From assembly GCA_938049385.1 (NCBI GenBank), contig CALIBQ010000049.1, forward strand, positions 1 through 32,078: 32,078 nucleotides of DNA, read 5' to 3'. The notes below the pieces were generated by a model, which was not told the origin of the DNA, made no database searches, and was given only the letters and a program-made list of their open reading frames with translations. The position numbers and the translations under genes were made by a program. This stretch comes from an uncultured Anaerolineae bacterium (GTDB lineage Bacteria; Chloroflexota; Anaerolineae; JACIWP01). Of this stretch, positions 1 through 7,105 are shown piece by piece. Each line of letters begins with the position of its first letter. The stretch's first letter is position 1.

Positions 1-157
1 ACCGTCGAATGGCGCTTTACCACGACCGATGCTCGGCTTAAGTTCCATCGCCTATATCATCAATAATTATTGTGGTGAAGTACTATCATGATAGCAAACA
101 CCGTCAGAAAACACAAATGCGCTTTCTTAGAGCGTCAGCAAAGGGTGCCGGCAGTCA
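1..157. other. No gene recognised; AT-richer stretch downstream of the nuclease operon
   Basis: This stretch follows the stop of the minus-strand Cas4-like gene. Bases 50-110 are clearly more AT-rich than the rest of the window and hold a short palindrome, CTATCATGATAG at 93-104. I see no convincing hairpin followed by a T run on the minus strand, so the operon terminator is not evident. The upstream neighbour lies outside the window. Confidence 0.5.
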
Positions 158-664
158 TCATCGGGCGCAAATATCGGCGTAGCCGCAGTGCGCACAGCGC
201 GTGGTGGATAAGGACGGGGGCGGGGGCTCGCCGGCCAGCAAATGCCGGCGCATGGTCTCCAGCGCCTCCAGCAGTTCACGCCGCAGTGCATCATCATACG
301 GCACCCGGATAGGGCGATCGTCATAACGGATAATGCCGTACGGCGGCGCCTGGCCGGCAGTTTCTTCGATGAGCAGACAATAGGCCGCCAACTGCAGGCG
401 ATGGGAATCGTAGGGGACCGCCGGCGCATTGCCTGACTTCACTTCCACCGGGATGTGGTGCCGGCCTTCCTGCACCACATAGTCCGGCCGGCCTTGCAGA
501 GCGTAACGCCCGGAGCGCAGGAGAGGAGACCTGCCATCCCCCGCGTCAGCATAGCGGATGCCGCCGGCCGGCAGGCCGGCCCTCTGTCGAAGCCGGCGCG
601 CCCACAGCCACAGCACGGTGCCGGCAAGGGCGGAGAACAGCATCAGCGCAAGAAGGAACAGCAA
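158..664 (-). CDS. Cas4-like PD-(D/E)XK nuclease, catalytic C-terminal half, membrane-anchored
   Basis: With a TTG start at 664 the protein has 168 residues. An N-terminal membrane segment (about 2-21) is followed by basic ARRLRQR, which suggests a cytoplasmic C-terminus. The nuclease core then shows GRPD (Asp61), VEVKSG (Glu74, Lys76) and QLAAY (Gln91), the standard D...ExK...QxxxY pattern of the Cas4/RecB exonuclease family. The end carries Cys157, Cys160 and Cys166 (CAHCGYADIC), the last three ligands of a Cas4-type Fe-S cluster. The first cysteine ligand and the N-terminal His motif are missing here and lie in the preceding ORF. TTG was chosen because AGGAG (677-673) stands 8 nt upstream of it and overlaps the stop of that ORF; GTG at 682 is an alternative without a good ribosome binding site. 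The gene may be the second half of a split protein, or the downstream part of a frameshifted single gene. The nuclease assignment is strong; the substrate is unknown. Confidence 0.8.
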   Translation of the reverse strand: MLFLLALMLFSALAGTVLWLWARRLRQRAGLPAGGIRYADAGDGRSPLLRSGRYALQGRPDYVVQEGRHHIPVEVKSGNAPAVPYDSHRLQLAAYCLLIEETAGQAPPYGIIRYDDRPIRVPYDDALRRELLEALETMRRHLLAGEPPPPSLSTTRCAHCGYADICAR

Positions 665-675
665 CTCCCCATCTC

Positions 676-933
676 CTACCACAACCAGGAAAGGAGCAGT
701 ATCAGCCCTGCTAGACCAGCCGCTCCCCACAGCAGGAAAGCCAGCGTCCGCAGGAGTGACATGCGGCGCACACCCTGAAAGTGCCGGCGGTGAAGGGCCT
801 GCCCGCGGCGCAGGGCTTCGGTATCCTGCGGCTCCAGGCCTTCCACATGCCTCAGCCACCAGGCGCGCGGACAGTACGCGAAACTGCCTACCTCACTGGC
901 GTTAATGATGGGCATCTGCCGGCTCATACTCAC
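676..933 (-). CDS. Cas4-like nuclease, N-terminal half with C-terminal membrane anchor
   Basis: This 85-residue ORF starts with GTG at 933, overlapping the translin stop (GTGA); ATG at 927 is a second possible start. It contains INASEVGSFAYCPRAWWL (Cys21), the typical start of Cas4-like nucleases with the first Fe-S cysteine. It also has GQALHRRH (His48, His51), matching the RecB-family GxxxH motif. Residues 59-85 form one hydrophobic helix after a basic VRR, so the N-terminus is predicted to be cytoplasmic and the protein tail-anchored. The TAG stop sits inside the ribosome binding site of the following catalytic half. Neither half carries the full set of active-site and cluster residues, so a working nuclease would need both. 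The alternative is one gene broken by a -1 frameshift or a sequencing error, in which case the two helices would form a hairpin. I see no classic slippery heptamer in the overlap. Confidence 0.7.
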   Translation of the reverse strand: MSMSRQMPIINASEVGSFAYCPRAWWLRHVEGLEPQDTEALRRGQALHRRHFQGVRRMSLLRTLAFLLWGAAGLAGLILLLSWLW

Positions 934-1601
934 TGGGCCGCGTCCTTCCCCGTTTGATTCATCCCATGAAGATGGCCCTCGAAGGCGGCCAGCGCAGACT
1001 CCAGTTTCTCTTGGCGGGCGGCGATCATGAGGTCGCCGCGCGTGCGCTCGATGATGCCGCGGGCCACATCAGTGAGCCGGCGCAGGCCGGCGGTAATTGC
1101 GTCGGGATAATCCATGGTGACCAACACGTCGTAGATGTCATCCATCATTTCCATCAGGCGATCGCCGCGGGATAATTCGCCGGCGCGGATGCGGTCCACC
1201 ACATGCCGGCGCAGTTCACCGACGGCCTCGGCCAGGCCGGCCAGGTAGGTGTTGTACTCGATCCCCATAGCCTCGGGTTCAGGCAGAGGCCGGTCCTGGA
1301 CAAGGGCGAAGGTGGCGCTGGCCTCGACGAATTCCTTGAGGGCATCCTGGGTGTAGCCGGCGAAATACAGGTCAGGATGTCCCGCCAGGTCGGCCCGCAT
1401 GGCATCGGCCACTTGGCGCGCCTGCTCCAGCAGTTGCTGGGCCAGGTCAAACTCCTGGCGGTGGACGGCGCGGATGGACATGGCGCAGTAGCGGATGAGT
1501 TCCCGCGAGCGGGACAGCGCCTGGTCCCGGGCGGCGTTCTTGACCTCGAAGGCAGCGCGGATGCGCTCGCTGATGGCCTCCAGATTGGGAATCCCGGTCA
1601 T
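930..1601 (-). CDS. Translin/TRAX-family protein (putative metal-dependent RNase)
   Basis: The 223-residue, largely helical protein begins at ATG 1601, preceded by GAGGTG. Earlier in-frame codons are not conserved-looking and lie across the promoter. It carries the family pattern: RSRELIRYCAMSIRAVHRQEF near residues 31-51, HPDLYFAGYTQDALKEFVEA near 75-94, and LTDVARGIIERTRGDL in the C-terminal third. In TRAX, the catalytic partner of translin, two Glu spaced by two residues and a later Asp hold Mg2+. Here Glu90 and Glu93 fit the first pair and the Asp of LTDVARG fits the third, so RNase activity is a reasonable inference. Some database entries call such bacterial proteins haloacid dehalogenase, but I see no HAD motif. 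It is the first gene of the operon and its stop overlaps the start of the Cas4-like ORF by four bases. Confidence 0.85.
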   Translation of the reverse strand: MTGIPNLEAISERIRAAFEVKNAARDQALSRSRELIRYCAMSIRAVHRQEFDLAQQLLEQARQVADAMRADLAGHPDLYFAGYTQDALKEFVEASATFALVQDRPLPEPEAMGIEYNTYLAGLAEAVGELRRHVVDRIRAGELSRGDRLMEMMDDIYDVLVTMDYPDAITAGLRRLTDVARGIIERTRGDLMIAARQEKLESALAAFEGHLHGMNQTGKDAAQ

Positions 1602-1647
1602 AAGGTTCACCTCACGGGTCTGGTGTATGCGGCGGGAAGACGATGCC

Positions 1648-1676
1648 AGTCTAGCGCGAAAGACGAGCGGTGTCAA
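1648..1676 (-). promoter_or_regulatory. Promoter of the translin/Cas4-like operon
   Basis: On the minus strand TTGACA (1676-1671) is followed after 17 nt by TAGACT (1653-1648). The -35 box is perfect and the -10 box matches 4 of 6. The expected start point leaves a leader of about 40 nt before the ATG at 1601. Confidence 0.75.
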
Positions 1677-1753
1677 TTTTGGACGATGGATCACTGACCG
1701 CGGCTTATCGTCCATGGCCTGTCGCCCATAGTCTATGGTCCGCTGTCGCGTTG

Positions 1754-1782
1754 TTGCGTCGGCCGGCCATATAGGGTATGAT
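1754..1782 (+). promoter_or_regulatory. Promoter ahead of the two membrane-protein genes
   Basis: TTGCGT (1754-1759), a 17-nt spacer and TATGAT (1777-1782) precede the ATG at 1828 by about 45 nt. The -10 box is good (5 of 6) and the -35 box is weak (3 of 6). It is divergent from the translin promoter; the two -35 boxes are about 80 bp apart. Confidence 0.55.
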
Positions 1783-1827
1783 AATGGATGTTCTCAGCCG
1801 ATTTTCTGCCAACATGAGGAGGGCGAT

Positions 1828-2535
1828 ATGAATCGCGCGGCGCGATATCTGGTGGGAGCGACGGTGCTCATCGTTGTGGGTGTGCTCTTGCTACTGCAGA
1901 ACCTCGGGGTCATCGTCGGGGCCGAGAACGTGTTCTGGACGCTGGGGTTCGTCGCCGGCGGCATTGTTTTCCTGAGCATCTTTATCTTCAACCCGCGTTC
2001 TCAATGGTGGGCGGTCATCCCCGGCATGGTGCTGCTCGGGCTGGGCATCATGGTGGGCTTCGGGGACAGCCTGGGCCAGTTCGGCAGCGCGGTCTTTCTG
2101 ATTGTGCTGGCGCTGAGCTTCTGGCTGGTCCTGCTCACCAACCGTGCCCAGTGGTGGGCGGTGATACCCGCCGGCGTCCTCACCAGCCTGGCCGTCGTCA
2201 GCGTCCTCCCCGAGAAAATCGGCGGGTTCGAGAAGGGCGGCATCCTCTTTATCGGGCTAGCGGCGACCTTCGGGTTGGTAGCCCTGCTCTTCGGCAGAGA
2301 GCAGGCCCGCTGGGCCATGTGGCCGGCGGTCATCCTGCTCGTCGTCGGGCTGGCGACACTCCTTTCCAGCGCGCATCTGCTGAACTGGGTATGGGCGGTA
2401 GGCCTGATCCTGGTAGGCCTGTACCTGGTCGTCCGCGCTTTGCTCATCAGCGCGCGTCAGCCGAAGCCCGCACCGCCGGCCCCACCCGCTCCCGCCGAGC
2501 CTCCATCCCCATCGCAAGAACCGCCGGCCCAGTAA
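1828..2535 (+). CDS. Polytopic membrane protein with three internal repeats, unknown function
   Basis: The 235-residue protein starts at ATG 1828, preceded by GAGGAGG; the frame is open further upstream, but that part overlaps the promoter. I count about seven membrane segments between residues 8 and 206, followed by a Pro/Ala-rich cytoplasmic-type tail (211-235). A short motif recurs about every 50 residues: RSQWWAVIPG (57-66), RAQWWAVIPAG (106-116) and the degenerate QARWAMWPAVI (159-169). This indicates internal duplication of a two-helix unit. No catalytic or binding motif is visible. A similar overall pattern occurs in small stress-related membrane proteins of the LiaI/DUF5668 type, but I cannot assign it. 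The next gene follows after 24 nt on the same strand. Confidence 0.8.
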   Translation: MNRAARYLVGATVLIVVGVLLLLQNLGVIVGAENVFWTLGFVAGGIVFLSIFIFNPRSQWWAVIPGMVLLGLGIMVGFGDSLGQFGSAVFLIVLALSFWLVLLTNRAQWWAVIPAGVLTSLAVVSVLPEKIGGFEKGGILFIGLAATFGLVALLFGREQARWAMWPAVILLVVGLATLLSSAHLLNWVWAVGLILVGLYLVVRALLISARQPKPAPPAPPAPAEPPSPSQEPPAQ

Positions 2536-2559
2536 GCGTTTGGAGGCCCAGACTACATT

Positions 2560-3108
2560 ATGGCCAATGATGTGCTGTATCGGGTATACCGCCGGCGCTG
2601 GCCGATGGTGCCGGCGCTGTTCTTCGGGCTTCTACAGATGGCGGCCGGCGTGGACACGCTCTTCACCCACATCTTCCTGCCGGCCAGCCCCTCGCCCTTC
2701 ACCACGGTGACCTCCGTGCTGTTGATCCTGCTGGGGTTGGCATTGGTAGGCTTCGTCGCGGTTCAGCTCTTCTTTGTGCCTCCCCTGCTGGAAGTGCGTT
2801 CCTCCGGGCTGTATCTGTATATCACGGAGAGCGGCCAGCCGGTGCATATCCCCTGGGACACGCTGAAAGCGGTGGAGCTGGGCCGGCCGGGCAAGGACCC
2901 GTCCCGCCGTGAGGACCCGCTGTGCCTGGTCCTGCGCTTCACGGGCTCTCGCGTGGCACGGCCCTCCACGCTGGTGGGGGTGTTCCACAGCACCAAGGGT
3001 TCGCTGTATATCCGTGCATCGCATTTGCCGGGCGCACAGCACGTGGTCGAGCGGCTGAATGCGCTGTGGAAAGAGTACGGCGGGCCAGCCAACGATAAAG
3101 AAGACTGA
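2560..3108 (+). CDS. Membrane protein with two TM helices and a PH-like C-terminal domain
   Basis: The protein has 182 residues. Two hydrophobic segments (about 14-35 and 48-73) are followed by a soluble domain with alternating beta-type stretches (LLEVRSSGLYLYI, VHIPWDTLKAVELG, LCLVLRF). Such a layout is seen in STM3941-like proteins, where a PH-like domain follows two helices; the match here is by architecture only. A GGAGG lies 13 nt before the ATG, rather far, so the start is less certain. The gene probably shares a transcript with the membrane protein just upstream. It ends 15 nt from the convergent DUF2723 gene, and no terminator is visible between the two. Confidence 0.7.
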   Translation: MANDVLYRVYRRRWPMVPALFFGLLQMAAGVDTLFTHIFLPASPSPFTTVTSVLLILLGLALVGFVAVQLFFVPPLLEVRSSGLYLYITESGQPVHIPWDTLKAVELGRPGKDPSRREDPLCLVLRFTGSRVARPSTLVGVFHSTKGSLYIRASHLPGAQHVVERLNALWKEYGGPANDKED

Positions 3109-3123
3109 ACGGGCAGACAGGGT

Positions 3124-4644
3124 TCATTCCGCCAGTTGGAACAGCGGACCGGCCGGCGCCCAGCGGTACTCGGGCAGGGCAGAGGGTTCGCCGGCCAGGT
3201 ACACAGCACGCTGGGCACGCAGGTGCTGTATCAGCATCTCCAGGGTAGGAGGCGGGTCATCATCCTGCGAAAACAGGGCGGGAGTGTGCCGCGCCGTGCT
3301 TCGGCGGTACCAGTCGTACTGCCACAAAGATATCGTGATGAGCACCGCGTCCGGCCGCCGGCCCAGCGCATAATGCGCGTACCAGAGGGCGAACGCCGGC
3401 GCGTCCCCATGCGTAAGCAAGACCGCATCTGGCGCGACGGCAGACAGACATTCCTCCGCATATTCCAGCGCCATCCGATCACCGCTCACGTCCACGGCTC
3501 GCCAGTTCACAGAGAGGGAAACGGCCGGCAGGATGAGAACAGCGCTGGCCAGGAGCGGCCACAGCCGGCGCATCTTCCCCATAGATAGGATGTCCTGCGC
3601 CAGGCCGCCTATCCCCTGTACGATCCACAGGCTTGCCACCGCGTACGTCGGGATCAGGTACACGTACGAATCGGCAGTGTCATACCCCATCGCATACGCC
3701 ACGAACAGGACGTACGTCAGGCCGGCCAGCACGGTCCAGCGCCGGTACCCGTGCCAACCGTACCAGACGCCGGCCAACAGGAGCGCGATGCCGGCCAGGC
3801 CGAACTGCTCGCGCAGTAACGCCGCCCAGGCGGAAAGCCGGCCGGGCAGTGCCGCCAGCGGCAGGCGGAACAGGAAGCGTTGATACAGCCGACCGCTCAC
3901 CAGCCACCAGAAGCGCTCCGGCGTCGTCGGATCACCCCAGTTGACCGGCGGGTCGGAGGCAGCGCGTATGGGCAGTGCCAGATAGACCGACAGCCCCAGC
4001 AGGAACAGGCCAATGGCCGGGAGGAAGGCGCGCAGGGGCCGGCCGTCGTGCCGCCAGGTGCGGATAGCTGTCAGCATCAGCGCCGGCGCCATCAGGACCA
4101 GGGAAAGATGGTTGCCCAGCCCCAGCCCAAGGGCCAGCGCCGCAGGGAGGATAAATCTCCCGCCTCCGCCGGCCAGCTCACGAGTGATGAGCAGTAAAAG
4201 CAGGACCGCGAAGGCACTGTGCAGGGCGTATACCTCGGCGACCACTGCCTGCGACCACTGTGTGGGGGCGAAAGCGAAGGACAGGCCGCCGGCGGCGGCG
4301 ACGCCGGCACGCAGGATATCGGGCAGGGATGCATGCTCCAGCAGATGCCAGCCGGCCAGCGTCAGCAGGCCGGCGGCCAGCGCCGCACACAGGGCGGAAA
4401 AGAGGTTCACACCGCGCGCCGGCTCCCAGCCAGGCAAATGCGCAAAGGGTGTCGCCAGCAACAGGTAAGTGGGATAGCCGGGCGGATGCGGGACGCCGCC
4501 GGTGTACACGGCAGTAACCAGTTCGCCGCTGTCCGCCGCGTCGTGGCTCCAGGTGATGGTGGGAGCCAGGGTGGCAAGGTACACTCCCAGCGCCAGGGCG
4601 AAGACCGCGCCGGCGGTCAGCAGGGGAATCCAGCGTTGGTTCAT
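3124..4644 (-). CDS. DUF2723-family membrane protein (GT-C glycosyltransferase-like, protein O-mannosyltransferase-like)
   Basis: The 506-residue protein starts at ATG 4644, which overlaps the stop of the upstream gene (ATGA). It has about ten membrane helices. The first extracytoplasmic loop holds the family signature, TWSHDAADSGEL at 31-42 and GGVPHPPGYPTY at 49-60. In GT-C enzymes acidic residues of this loop act in catalysis, and the DSGEL acids fit that role. The soluble C-terminal part (roughly 380-506) looks like a periplasmic/extracellular domain with HGDAPAFALWYAHYALG and DAVLITISLWQYDWY. The family is thought to transfer sugars from polyprenyl donors on the outer face of the membrane; the acceptor cannot be told from sequence. 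Its operon mates are a flippase-like protein, a secreted glycosidase and a secreted wall-type protein, which supports an envelope glycosylation role. Confidence 0.85.
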   Translation of the reverse strand: MNQRWIPLLTAGAVFALALGVYLATLAPTITWSHDAADSGELVTAVYTGGVPHPPGYPTYLLLATPFAHLPGWEPARGVNLFSALCAALAAGLLTLAGWHLLEHASLPDILRAGVAAAGGLSFAFAPTQWSQAVVAEVYALHSAFAVLLLLLITRELAGGGGRFILPAALALGLGLGNHLSLVLMAPALMLTAIRTWRHDGRPLRAFLPAIGLFLLGLSVYLALPIRAASDPPVNWGDPTTPERFWWLVSGRLYQRFLFRLPLAALPGRLSAWAALLREQFGLAGIALLLAGVWYGWHGYRRWTVLAGLTYVLFVAYAMGYDTADSYVYLIPTYAVASLWIVQGIGGLAQDILSMGKMRRLWPLLASAVLILPAVSLSVNWRAVDVSGDRMALEYAEECLSAVAPDAVLLTHGDAPAFALWYAHYALGRRPDAVLITISLWQYDWYRRSTARHTPALFSQDDDPPPTLEMLIQHLRAQRAVYLAGEPSALPEYRWAPAGPLFQLAE

Positions 4645-5279
4645 CGCGCGGGCCGAGTACCCCCTGTCGGAGGAAGCTCGGCCGGCGGCAGAGCAACGGC
4701 GGCGGCCGGCGGCTTCCAGACCGCGCCGGCCCCGCTGACCTCCGCCCAAGCCTCCAGCACCATACCGGGAGGCGCGGACGGGTCCACCATCACGATGGTG
4801 ATGATGGTCCAACTCTGGCCGGCCGGCAGGCTCTCCAGCCAAGCGATGAGGGTATTCTTATCCTTCGGCCGGTACTGGCCGGCGGATAGGCGCGCCTCTT
4901 TTAGTTGGACCCACACCGGCAGTTGCAGTCGGGCTTCCAGCTGCTCCGCCGGCACTGTGCCGGCGTTGGTCACCTGCAGTTCATAGGTATACTGCCCGCC
5001 TGGCACCGTCATGGTCACGCTGGCGCGCCACTGTACTTCCAGGGTAAGGCCGGCCGGCGCTGTCGTGGGCGCCGGCGAAGGGGTGGCTGTGCCGGCGGCA
5101 GGCGGCCGGGGGGTGGGCGTTGCCGGCTGACGGGTCGGCGGCAGGGTGGGCACCGTTTGATAGGCCGGCTCCTGGCCAGGCCGCGCCCAGGCCGGCGCCG
5201 TGCTCCCCAGCAGGAGGATGCACAGCCAGGCTATCCCCCACCATGCCAGGGCAGATACTCTGCGTTGAGCGAGTTTCAT
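4641..5279 (-). CDS. Secreted protein with Pro/Thr-rich linker, DUF11-like domain and terminal LPPTG
   Basis: The ATG at 5279 is chosen because AAGGAGGT ends 4 nt before it; the ATG one codon earlier is too close. The 212-residue product has a signal peptide (basic start, hydrophobic 15-26, ending near APAWA), a Pro/Thr-rich linker (about 40-80), and a beta-rich domain (LTLEVQWRASVTMTVPGGQYTYELQVTNAGTVPAEQLEARL) resembling DUF11/CARDB repeats of bacterial surface proteins. It ends in ELPPTGGTRPAR. LPPTG fits the sortase LPxTG motif, but no hydrophobic helix or basic tail follows, because the stop comes six residues later, in the overlap with the DUF2723 start. Either the motif is fortuitous or the anchor has been lost. 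No enzymatic activity is suggested. Confidence 0.75.
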   Translation of the reverse strand: MKLAQRRVSALAWWGIAWLCILLLGSTAPAWARPGQEPAYQTVPTLPPTRQPATPTPRPPAAGTATPSPAPTTAPAGLTLEVQWRASVTMTVPGGQYTYELQVTNAGTVPAEQLEARLQLPVWVQLKEARLSAGQYRPKDKNTLIAWLESLPAGQSWTIITIVMVDPSAPPGMVLEAWAEVSGAGAVWKPPAAAVALPPAELPPTGGTRPAR

Positions 5280-5308
5280 CATGACCTCCTTACCGGGACA
5301 CCGCCGGC

Positions 5309-7105
5309 TCATGGCGCGGAAGCACCTTTGCGCAGAATCGGCCAGAACAGGCGGTGTGGTGCCGCCAGAACAGAGCCGACGGCCTGATTGTTCCCCTCGA
5401 AGCGCTCAATGATGGCGCCGGCCGGGTCCACCACCGCGCGTAGGTGATGCACACCGGCGCGCTCCAGCGTCCAGCCGCGCTCCACCACCGCGCTCTGGCC
5501 GGCGGCCAGGTAGGGTAGGATGACACAGCCGGCGGATTCCTCGCTTTCCCCCGGCGGTTGGACCCAGAAACAGACCTCCGTACCGGGAATATCCAGCGCG
5601 CCGGCGTTGCGCACCAGCGCTCTCAACTGCACCGGGGCGCTCTCCCCCGGGAGGATGGGCACACCGGATGATACCGCCCCCACCCGATCCAGCACCAGGT
5701 CCGCCCATACATCCAGCCGATGGAGGGCGGTATTGTTGGCGGGGTTCCACTCTGGCACAGCACCGTCCGGGTTCACATGAACGACGAAATCCACCGGCCC
5801 GGTAATGACGCTCTGCCAGGCCAGGGTAAGAGAAGCATCGCCGGCGTAGCGCCGGGGCAGGGCCGGCACCGCCCCGACTGCAGTGACCGCGCCAGCGCCT
5901 GTGGGAGCCTCCCGCCGCACCTGGACGGCGATGGGGCCGGCCGAGGCGGTATTGCCGCGGTTCTGGACAGTGATATGGGCAGTGAAGGCGGCCGGCTCAC
6001 CGTAGACCAGGGATGTCGGAGCGTCGAGCTGGAAGCGCGCCGGGACCAGGTCCACGTAGGGCACCACCAGCGCGCCGGCGTACCGTCCGAACTCTATCCC
6101 CAACGGCCGCACGGCATACGGTGGAAAGGGGTCATAGAGCGCTGACCAGGTTGGGTACTCGTCCTGTTCAAAGCTGGGGTCGTCCAGGCTGTACCATGCC
6201 CAGCGTTGGACCAGGCGGTAGCCGTCCGCCGGATACCCGATTTGCGGGTCTGCGGCATTCATGAAGTAGTCGAACGTAGCCAGCATGAAGCGCCGCACCC
6301 GCTCGTAATCATAACCCAATCCCTCGTGGAAAAGGATGCCGTACTCCGAGACGATCAGCGGCTTGTTCTGCTGGCCCTTTTCCGCCATCCAGCGCCGGAA
6401 GGCCTCGATCTGCTGGCGGAAGTAGGTCATGTTGTCATGGTCGTCAATGCCGTAGAGCATGCCGGCGGTGGCGTTGATGCCGGGCGGTATCTCGCACCCC
6501 CAGCTTCCCTTGCGTTCCTGGAGGATAAAGTTGTGCACGTTCCAGACATCCACTGGCATGGTCTCGCCGTAGCGCACCTGATACCAGTTCCAGACGCGCT
6601 CCAGCCACTGCAGGCGCAGGGGGGTCGCCTGCACGATGCCGCCGACAGCCACCTGACAGGTAGGGTCCGCCTCTTTGAGGGCGTAGTAGATGTCGTGATA
6701 CTGCTCCGCATAGGTCTCCGGCCAGACGTTGTCCTGCCAGATGCAGTCCGGCTCGTTGCCGACCAGCCACAGACTGCCCGGGTTGCGGGCGGCGATCTCG
6801 CGGAGCTGTGCCAGCCCCGGCTGGATGCTGGCGCCCACACGGATGATCTGGGCAAAATCCATGCCCTCCGGGTTGATCAGGTTGGCGGAGGTGCCCCAGT
6901 TGACGTACCAGCCGGCGTGCAGGAGGGAGAGGTCATAATTGCGGATATCGCCCACCACGCCGACGCCCAGACGCTCGTTCGCGGAAGGGTACAGGGTCGT
7001 CGGGCCCTCGGCATGCGCGCCGGCGCTCCCAACCAGTACGGCCAGGACGAGCAGAACGCCGGCGGTAATGCACCCCGTATTCATGGTTTTTCTCCATGTA
7101 CTCAT
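5309..7105 (-). CDS. Secreted clan GH-A glycoside hydrolase with two CARDB-like domains
   Basis: The 598-residue protein starts at ATG 7105, overlapping the stop of the upstream gene (ATGA); ATG 7084 is an alternative with its own GGAG. A signal peptide ends near AGAHA (about residue 32). The catalytic domain (about 40-345) is a TIM-barrel type with WLVGNEPD (Glu118, likely acid/base; the NEP motif is typical of clan GH-A) and LIVSEYG (Glu254, likely nucleophile). It resembles families such as GH39 or GH5, but I cannot fix the family or the substrate. Two Ig-like domains follow, starting near residues 351 and 472, each with CARDB-like wording (VQNRGNTASAGPIAVQV; LRALVRNAGALDIPGTEV) and ending in NNTALHRL / NNQAVGSV. 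The final LFWPILRKG resembles a short C-terminal motif seen on secreted Chloroflexota proteins. Confidence 0.85.
   Translation of the reverse strand: MSTWRKTMNTGCITAGVLLVLAVLVGSAGAHAEGPTTLYPSANERLGVGVVGDIRNYDLSLLHAGWYVNWGTSANLINPEGMDFAQIIRVGASIQPGLAQLREIAARNPGSLWLVGNEPDCIWQDNVWPETYAEQYHDIYYALKEADPTCQVAVGGIVQATPLRLQWLERVWNWYQVRYGETMPVDVWNVHNFILQERKGSWGCEIPPGINATAGMLYGIDDHDNMTYFRQQIEAFRRWMAEKGQQNKPLIVSEYGILFHEGLGYDYERVRRFMLATFDYFMNAADPQIGYPADGYRLVQRWAWYSLDDPSFEQDEYPTWSALYDPFPPYAVRPLGIEFGRYAGALVVPYVDLVPARFQLDAPTSLVYGEPAAFTAHITVQNRGNTASAGPIAVQVRREAPTGAGAVTAVGAVPALPRRYAGDASLTLAWQSVITGPVDFVVHVNPDGAVPEWNPANNTALHRLDVWADLVLDRVGAVSSGVPILPGESAPVQLRALVRNAGALDIPGTEVCFWVQPPGESEESAGCVILPYLAAGQSAVVERGWTLERAGVHHLRAVVDPAGAIIERFEGNNQAVGSVLAAPHRLFWPILRKGASAP

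Noticed and set aside
660-690. Programmed -1 frameshift joining the two nuclease ORFs
   Set aside because: There is no slippery heptamer or clear downstream pseudoknot, whereas a good AGGAG-TTG re-start is present. A plain indel remains possible.
1-1601. CRISPR-Cas locus because of the Cas4-like nuclease
   Set aside because: No cas1, cas2 or effector gene and no regularly spaced direct repeats are present. The repeats in this window are dispersed inverted elements without spacers. Many Cas4-like nucleases are stand-alone.
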